Source: CAZRIZ01 sp964600285 (GTDB lineage Bacteria > Patescibacteriota > Saccharimonadia > Saccharimonadales > Saccharimonadaceae). From it: a DNA stretch of 64,000 nucleotides. Position numbers and translations under genes: made by a program. The stretch lies in NCBI GenBank assembly GCA_964600285.1, contig CAZRIZ010000001.1, forward strand, positions 1-64,000. Direction: 5' to 3'. Below, one piece after another: positions 59,585 through 64,000 of this stretch (the stretch's first letter is position 1; every line of letters begins with the position of its first letter). The notes beneath the pieces were generated by a model, which was given only the letters and a program-made list of their open reading frames with translations, was not told where the DNA came from and did no database searches.

Positions 59585-60046
59585 GTGGCAAAAGGTAGGG
59601 TATATATCGGTTACGATCACAACGGCTTCACTCTTAAGCCAGAAATCATTGCGTTTGTTAATAAGCTGGGCTATGAAATTGAGGATGTGGGTGGTAGGGT
59701 TTTAGACCCTGGTGATGACTTTCCAGAGTTTGCTGCGATTGCCGCCACCAAAGTGCTACTAGATCCAGACTCAAAAGCAATTTTGATTTGTGGTGGTGGC
59801 CAGGGTATGTGCATGGCAGCGAATCGATTTAAGGGCATTCGGGCTAGTGTATTGTGGGACGCTTATGAGGCTAAAATGACTCGCAACGACAATGACGCAA
59901 ATATTTGTTGCTTACCTGGGCGGTTGATGTCAGGTCCAAAAAATATCAATCTTTGGCGGGATATTGTTCAAACCTTTTTAGAAACACCTTTTGCTGGAGC
60001 AGTGAGATTTAAGCGCCGTAACGCGCAGATTGATGAGTTAAATTAA
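59585..60046 (+). CDS. rpiB: Ribose-5-phosphate isomerase B
   Basis: 153 residues; interconverts ribose 5-phosphate and ribulose 5-phosphate. YIGYDHNGF, the catalytic Cys in LICGGGQGMCMAANR and NDNDANICCLPGR match RpiB/LacAB; the active-site His block (usually HND) reads NDND here. The GTG at 59585 is preferred because AAGGAG then sits 5 nt upstream; the GTG at 59579 would overlap that site. Confidence 0.9.
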   Translation: MAKGRVYIGYDHNGFTLKPEIIAFVNKLGYEIEDVGGRVLDPGDDFPEFAAIAATKVLLDPDSKAILICGGGQGMCMAANRFKGIRASVLWDAYEAKMTRNDNDANICCLPGRLMSGPKNINLWRDIVQTFLETPFAGAVRFKRRNAQIDELN

Positions 60047-60700
60047 ATGAACGCTAGAGCGACCATCGTGCCAACAATATTAGTCGACAACATGAAAAAT
60101 TACGAGTCGGCAATTAAGCTAATTGGTGAATTTTCTAATCATATTCAAATTGATATTACCGATGGTCAATTTGCTACCAGCAAGACTGTGAAGCTAGATC
60201 AAGTCTTTTGGCCGAAGGACTGGATAGCTGACATACACATGATGGTAGAACAACCGAGTTTTTATGTTAAGACTCTAGTGCGTATGAAACCGAGCTTGGT
60301 AATTTTTCATGTTGAATCGCAGGACAACTTACTGCCGATTTTTGATGAGCTTAGGATGGCTGGAATCAAGGCCGGCGTGGCGCTTATGCGATCTACCGTA
60401 CCAGAAAGTGCAGAGGAAGTAATCAAGCAGGCCGACCACGTTTTAATCTTTGCTGGAGAGCTAGGTAAAATGGGTGGTGAGTCTAGTTTGTTACAAACTG
60501 AAAAGATTCGTTTAGTAAAGAAGATAAATCCTAACGCTGAGATTGGCTGGGATGGTGGTGCTAACGTTGACAATGCCTTTCTAATTTCTAGATCAGGCGC
60601 TGATGTGATAAACGTCGGCTCAGCTTTGGCATACGCTAATGATCCAAAAGCCGTCTACGATCAGTTGATAAATCAAGTTAACAAAACGAGTGTCGTCTAA
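60047..60700 (+). CDS. rpe: Ribulose-phosphate 3-epimerase
   Basis: 217 residues, a TIM barrel. Metal and catalytic blocks are divergent but in order: QIDITDGQF (usual D-x-MDG), IADIHMMVEQP, IFHVES, GWDGGANVDN and NVGSAL. It interconverts ribulose and xylulose 5-phosphates. It starts immediately after the rpiB stop, so the two enzymes of ribulose 5-phosphate metabolism are coupled. A related aldose epimerase is the alternative. Confidence 0.87.
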   Translation: MNARATIVPTILVDNMKNYESAIKLIGEFSNHIQIDITDGQFATSKTVKLDQVFWPKDWIADIHMMVEQPSFYVKTLVRMKPSLVIFHVESQDNLLPIFDELRMAGIKAGVALMRSTVPESAEEVIKQADHVLIFAGELGKMGGESSLLQTEKIRLVKKINPNAEIGWDGGANVDNAFLISRSGADVINVGSALAYANDPKAVYDQLINQVNKTSVV

Positions 60701-60702
60701 TC

Positions 60703-61674
60703 ATGGCAAAGTCGGGCGTCTTGGTTGTTGGAAATCTAGAACAAGATGTCTACTTGGCTCGAATTAGTGGTTTGTCACTAGTTTCACAAGACGGTGGGCT
60801 TTATAATCAAATAAAAGTTGGTGCTGAGTTAATCGCAAATGAACGACGGTTCTTTAGTGGTGGTAGTGGTAGCAATATATCAGCTACTCTGGCGAAGTGG
60901 GGTTTCCCCGTGACTGTTTTGGCGCCACTTGGTCAAGATGGGGCAGGTCAACAAATTTTGCGTGATTTAGATGGCGCTAATGTTGACACCACTTTAGCTC
61001 GAGTTTCAAGCGAGGTTGTTACTCCAACCAACTATCACCTTTATGATCATGGCACGGGCCGGCAGTCAGTTATTGGTTCGCTAGCCGATTGGTCTTCGGT
61101 TGATATTACAGAAATAGATTTTACTGATTATGACTTTAAATGGGCTTACGTGTCTAGTAACGGTGGTGATTTTGATCTTTATGATAAATTATTTTATAAG
61201 TTAAAATCAGCCGGGTGTAAGATTTTATTTAATCCGAGTGAGATTGAACTCGGTGATATAGAAAAATGTTGGGGCTTGTTCGAGGACGTAGATATTTTAC
61301 TGGTGAATCGAGCTGAGGCTGAGATGATTACCAAAGACACGACGCTTGAGGGCTCTGTGGTTAAGTTGACGAATTTTGTAAGTTTAGCCGTAATAACGGG
61401 TTCTGAAGACGGAGCAATTGTGTCTAATGGATCGTCAATTTGGCGCTCGGGAGTATATCAAAAAGTAGCCACAGTTGATCGGACTGGTGTCGGCGATGCT
61501 TTTGGCGTCGGCTTTTTAGCAAAATATATCACGACTGGCGATATCGCCTCGGCTATTATTCAAGGCGGAGCTAACGCTTCGTCGGTAATTGGTCGTATGG
61601 GTGGTTGGGTTGGTGCTATTGAGTTTGATATTAAGCTTGATCAAATTGAGGTTCGCGAAAGGTCACTAAAATGA
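60703..61674 (+). CDS. PfkB-family sugar kinase
   Basis: 323 residues, ribokinase fold. The substrate Gly-Gly motif FFSGGSGSNISATLAKWG, VLAPLGQDGAG and the catalytic TGVGDAFGVGFL (anion hole and base) are intact. The operon of pentose and triose phosphate enzymes suggests a sugar or sugar phosphate substrate such as ribose or fructose phosphate (inference). It overlaps the next gene by 4 nt. Confidence 0.92.
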   Translation: MAKSGVLVVGNLEQDVYLARISGLSLVSQDGGLYNQIKVGAELIANERRFFSGGSGSNISATLAKWGFPVTVLAPLGQDGAGQQILRDLDGANVDTTLARVSSEVVTPTNYHLYDHGTGRQSVIGSLADWSSVDITEIDFTDYDFKWAYVSSNGGDFDLYDKLFYKLKSAGCKILFNPSEIELGDIEKCWGLFEDVDILLVNRAEAEMITKDTTLEGSVVKLTNFVSLAVITGSEDGAIVSNGSSIWRSGVYQKVATVDRTGVGDAFGVGFLAKYITTGDIASAIIQGGANASSVIGRMGGWVGAIEFDIKLDQIEVRERSLK

Positions 61675-62858
61675 GTTCTTATATCTTAGGTAAAATGTTA
61701 GCAAGTTCGGGACGTTTGTTTGAGTTCATGATAAGAGATTTCGAAAAAGCAACGGGCAATAGCTCGATTGATCTCGGACTCTTGGGCGACGTGACCGCGA
61801 AAACTAGTTTCCATCTGCGTAAACTAAAGCTATCTCCAGCAGATACTTTGCCAGAAGAGTTAGTTGAGGCTCTGATGGTCCAGCTAAAGACTGATATCAA
61901 AAAAGTTGATCACCAGGTTGTGGGGCAAAACGAAGACCTTGCCTTCTTTAATATCCAATTAGTCCGACTACTGAACGATATCTTAGACCAAAAGGTCTAT
62001 AGGCTGTCAGATAAGGCCTTAATTCGTTTAGCTAAGTTTTGTCCTCCAGAGACGACTATGAAACGCTTAAAATTCAAATCGGTTGACGAGTTAATCCGAC
62101 GATTTAACATCGCCGAACTTATGACGGTAGCTTGGGTGCAAGAAAAAGCTACTTGGCGTGAGCAGATTGTGGCTGAAATTGCCAAGATGGAGGCGCAAGA
62201 TTATGAAATCAAAGAAATCTATTTTGTAGCGCTTGACCCAGACTTAGAGAGAATTTATAAATCATCAGATAATTTCATTAGAAATAGCCTTGTCGGTACG
62301 ATCTTGTTTAGGCCATATCAAACTAAGTTGGAATTTGGAATCTTGGATGGCTTAGTTCGCGGTCTTAATGCCGCTAAAAGGATGATTGATGAATCAAATC
62401 AGCTACAAATAATGTCGCTGAGTAGTGATTATCCAGCACTTATTACTGATTGGCTACTTTACCAAGAAAACATTGCGTGGCAACTAAATGGAATAATCCT
62501 GCCTTGGCGTTCAGTTTATCGAGCCATGGCTGAGCCTGGTCCTTTGAACGAAGCGCTTCTAGAAGCTTATCCTGGTGTTGAGTTGGCTAGGTTGGATATT
62601 AGTGACGAAATTGCTGAGCAATTTGCTACTCTAGATTTTTGGGCCGACACTGACTATCTAGCCTTTAGACATAAAGATCAAATGGTATCGCTCAGCTTGC
62701 TAGATTTGCTAGACCCAGAGTATAAACAATTCAAATACGGTAGTCGGCACCACTTTGAAGAGGCTTTGTGGGATGAGTTGCTCAGACTCTACTTGAGCCA
62801 GACCAGAATGGTAACCAGAATTATGTTGTTCTTGAAATCAAATGTAATTAAAAAGTAG
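61671..62858 (+). CDS. Unknown protein coupled to the PfkB kinase
   Basis: 395 residues, soluble, largely helical. It has no motif I recognise; readable blocks are LLGDVTAKTSFHLRKLKLSP, FRPYQTKLEFGILDGLVRG and WADTDYLAFRHKDQMVSLS. The ATGA overlap with the kinase stop implies coordinated translation, so it may regulate or complex with the sugar enzymes. It converges on uvrB with 3 bp between the stops and no terminator hairpin visible. Confidence 0.75.
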   Translation: MSSYILGKMLASSGRLFEFMIRDFEKATGNSSIDLGLLGDVTAKTSFHLRKLKLSPADTLPEELVEALMVQLKTDIKKVDHQVVGQNEDLAFFNIQLVRLLNDILDQKVYRLSDKALIRLAKFCPPETTMKRLKFKSVDELIRRFNIAELMTVAWVQEKATWREQIVAEIAKMEAQDYEIKEIYFVALDPDLERIYKSSDNFIRNSLVGTILFRPYQTKLEFGILDGLVRGLNAAKRMIDESNQLQIMSLSSDYPALITDWLLYQENIAWQLNGIILPWRSVYRAMAEPGPLNEALLEAYPGVELARLDISDEIAEQFATLDFWADTDYLAFRHKDQMVSLSLLDLLDPEYKQFKYGSRHHFEEALWDELLRLYLSQTRMVTRIMLFLKSNVIKK

Positions 62859-62861
62859 TAA

Positions 62862-64000
62862 TTATTTCTTAGGTTTTTTATCCTGTTTGCTACGTATCTC
62901 AGCGATGGTGTCGCGTAGCTCAGCGGCTTTCTCGAATTCTAAATTAGCGCTAGCTAGTTTCATTTGTCCAGTCAAGTCGCGAATAACTTGGTCGTATTCA
63001 TCAGGTGGAATTTTAGAAACGTCCAGTTTTTTCAAGGCTTTTTCTTCTTTTGGTATAAAGGCACGAAGCCCTTCAGTGATAGTCTTCTTAATACCAGTTG
63101 GTGTTATGTTATGAGATTTATTATAGTCTTCTTGCATTTTGCGTCGGCGGTTGGTCTCATCGATGGCATTTTTCATAGAGTCGGTCATATTGTCGGCATA
63201 CATTATGACAGTTCCATCAACGTGGCGAGCAGCTCGTCCGATGGTCTGGATTAGGGCTTGGCTAGAGCGCAGGAAGCCTTCTTTATCGGCGTCAATTATT
63301 GCGACTAGGCTGACTTCTGGCAAGTCTAGACCTTCGCGCAAGAGGTTAATTCCGACTAAAACATCGTAGACTCCGAGACGCAAATCTTTTAAGATATCGC
63401 TACGTTCTAATGTATCGATGTCGCTGTGAAGATAGGCGGTTTTTATGCCGATTTCGGTGAGATAAACGCTTAAATCTTCCGCCATGCGCTTGGTAAGGGT
63501 TGTCACTAGGACGCGTTGCTTGCGGCCAACGCGAAGTTTAATTTGACTAATCAGATCGTCAATTTGATGCTTACTTGGCTTTAGTTCGATTTTCGGATCA
63601 AGAAGTCCGGTAGGGCGAATAACTTGCTGGGCCGTTGGTTTGGCAGAAGCTTCTAGCTCATATTCACCAGGTGTGGCAGAAGTATAAATAACTTGGTTGA
63701 TATGTTTGTCAAATTCAGTAAAAGTAAGTGGTCGGTTATCTAGTGCACTAGGTAGGCGAAAACCAAAATCGACAAGAGTTTGTTTGCGCGAACGGTCGCC
63801 ATTATACATACCGCGTATCTGTGGCAAGGTCATGTGCGACTCGTCTACGATTAGTAGGAAGTCGTCTGGGAAATAATCCATCAACGTTGCTGGTTGCTCA
63901 CCAACTTCACGATTTGTTAGGTATCGGCTGTAATTTTCGATACCTTTTACAAAGCCAGTTTCTTTTAATATCTCAGTATCAAAATTGATACGCTGTTCTA
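62862..64000 (-). CDS. uvrB: Excinuclease ABC subunit B, N-terminus outside the window
   Basis: The frame stays open to the right edge, giving about 379 C-terminal residues. ENYSRYLTNREVGEQPATLM, DESHMTLPQIRGMYNGD, GFRLPSALDNRPLTF, the helicase motifs TLTKRMAEDL, GINLLREGLDLPEV and QTIGRAARHV, and the C-terminal UVR motif (LEFEKAAELRDTIAEI), which contacts UvrC, are all present. The protein verifies damage in excision repair. Confidence 0.97.
   Translation of the reverse strand, partial: EQRINFDTEILKETGFVKGIENYSRYLTNREVGEQPATLMDYFPDDFLLIVDESHMTLPQIRGMYNGDRSRKQTLVDFGFRLPSALDNRPLTFTEFDKHINQVIYTSATPGEYELEASAKPTAQQVIRPTGLLDPKIELKPSKHQIDDLISQIKLRVGRKQRVLVTTLTKRMAEDLSVYLTEIGIKTAYLHSDIDTLERSDILKDLRLGVYDVLVGINLLREGLDLPEVSLVAIIDADKEGFLRSSQALIQTIGRAARHVDGTVIMYADNMTDSMKNAIDETNRRRKMQEDYNKSHNITPTGIKKTITEGLRAFIPKEEKALKKLDVSKIPPDEYDQVIRDLTGQMKLASANLEFEKAAELRDTIAEIRSKQDKKPKK

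Noticed and set aside
63885..64000. uvrB starting inside the window
   Set aside because: The frame remains open and UvrB-like to the edge; the apparent internal start is in the middle of the conserved protein.
1..64000. CRISPR arrays, insertion sequences, phage genes or rRNA
   Set aside because: I saw no regularly spaced repeats, transposase, integrase, phage structural genes or rRNA. The only long repeats are the 114-bp unit and the tandem membrane-gene duplication.

Overview
The window looks like a chromosomal segment of a Patescibacteria (CPR) bacterium, most likely Candidatus Saccharibacteria (TM7). This is inferred from gene content and style, not from a search. The signs are small, tightly packed genes, an AlaS without its C-terminal domain, a short UvrC and Rel, a LysM-CHAP cell-wall enzyme, a PilM-like protein beside a baseplate-J-like membrane protein, and TGA used as a normal stop codon.

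Layout. Positions 1-1259 (minus) hold the N-terminal part of a secreted DUF11-type surface protein ending in a Cys-containing 38-residue repeat. Positions 1500-4000 (minus) are a visibly G+C-rich cassette of two membrane proteins of unknown function. A tRNA-Glu and a DUF134/DUF5320 pair with a large palindromic promoter follow. From 5.2 to 42.7 kb nearly everything is on the plus strand and is housekeeping: a dehydrogenase; pyruvate kinase, phosphoglycerate kinase and triosephosphate isomerase; UvrD; an Rpf/transglycosylase-like protein; RsmA, MetG and a TatD nuclease; a cysteine desulfurase with MnmA (tRNA thiolation); AlaS; PilM and its partner; RuvX and MltG; a LysM-CHAP hydrolase; Obg, SbcB and UvrA; a degenerate PfkB/aldolase-like fusion; ribosomal protein L25, UvrC, SecG and a peptide-binding protein.

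From 42.7 to 49.3 kb is an accessory stretch. Four tRNA genes (Leu-CAG, Leu-GAG, Val-UAC, Val-CAC) alternate with short unrecognised genes that carry their own promoters, strong Shine-Dalgarno sites and terminators. It also holds a D-Ala-D-Ala carboxypeptidase and a tandem duplication of a small membrane protein. From 49.3 kb on come TypA, RarA, Ddl, a relic of a sortase-type surface protein, MscL, an FKBP isomerase, a thioredoxin reductase-like protein, pyrophosphatase, Rel, and a GAPDH-RpiB-Rpe-PfkB run ending in an unknown gene. The start of uvrB runs off the right edge.

Together these genes cover lower glycolysis, part of the non-oxidative pentose phosphate branch, complete excision repair (uvrA, B, C, D), peptidoglycan synthesis and remodelling, and translation. 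Two initiation styles coexist. Many core genes have a TANNNT box 6-9 nt before the start codon, which suggests leaderless mRNAs. The accessory genes have real 5' leaders with strong ribosome-binding sites.
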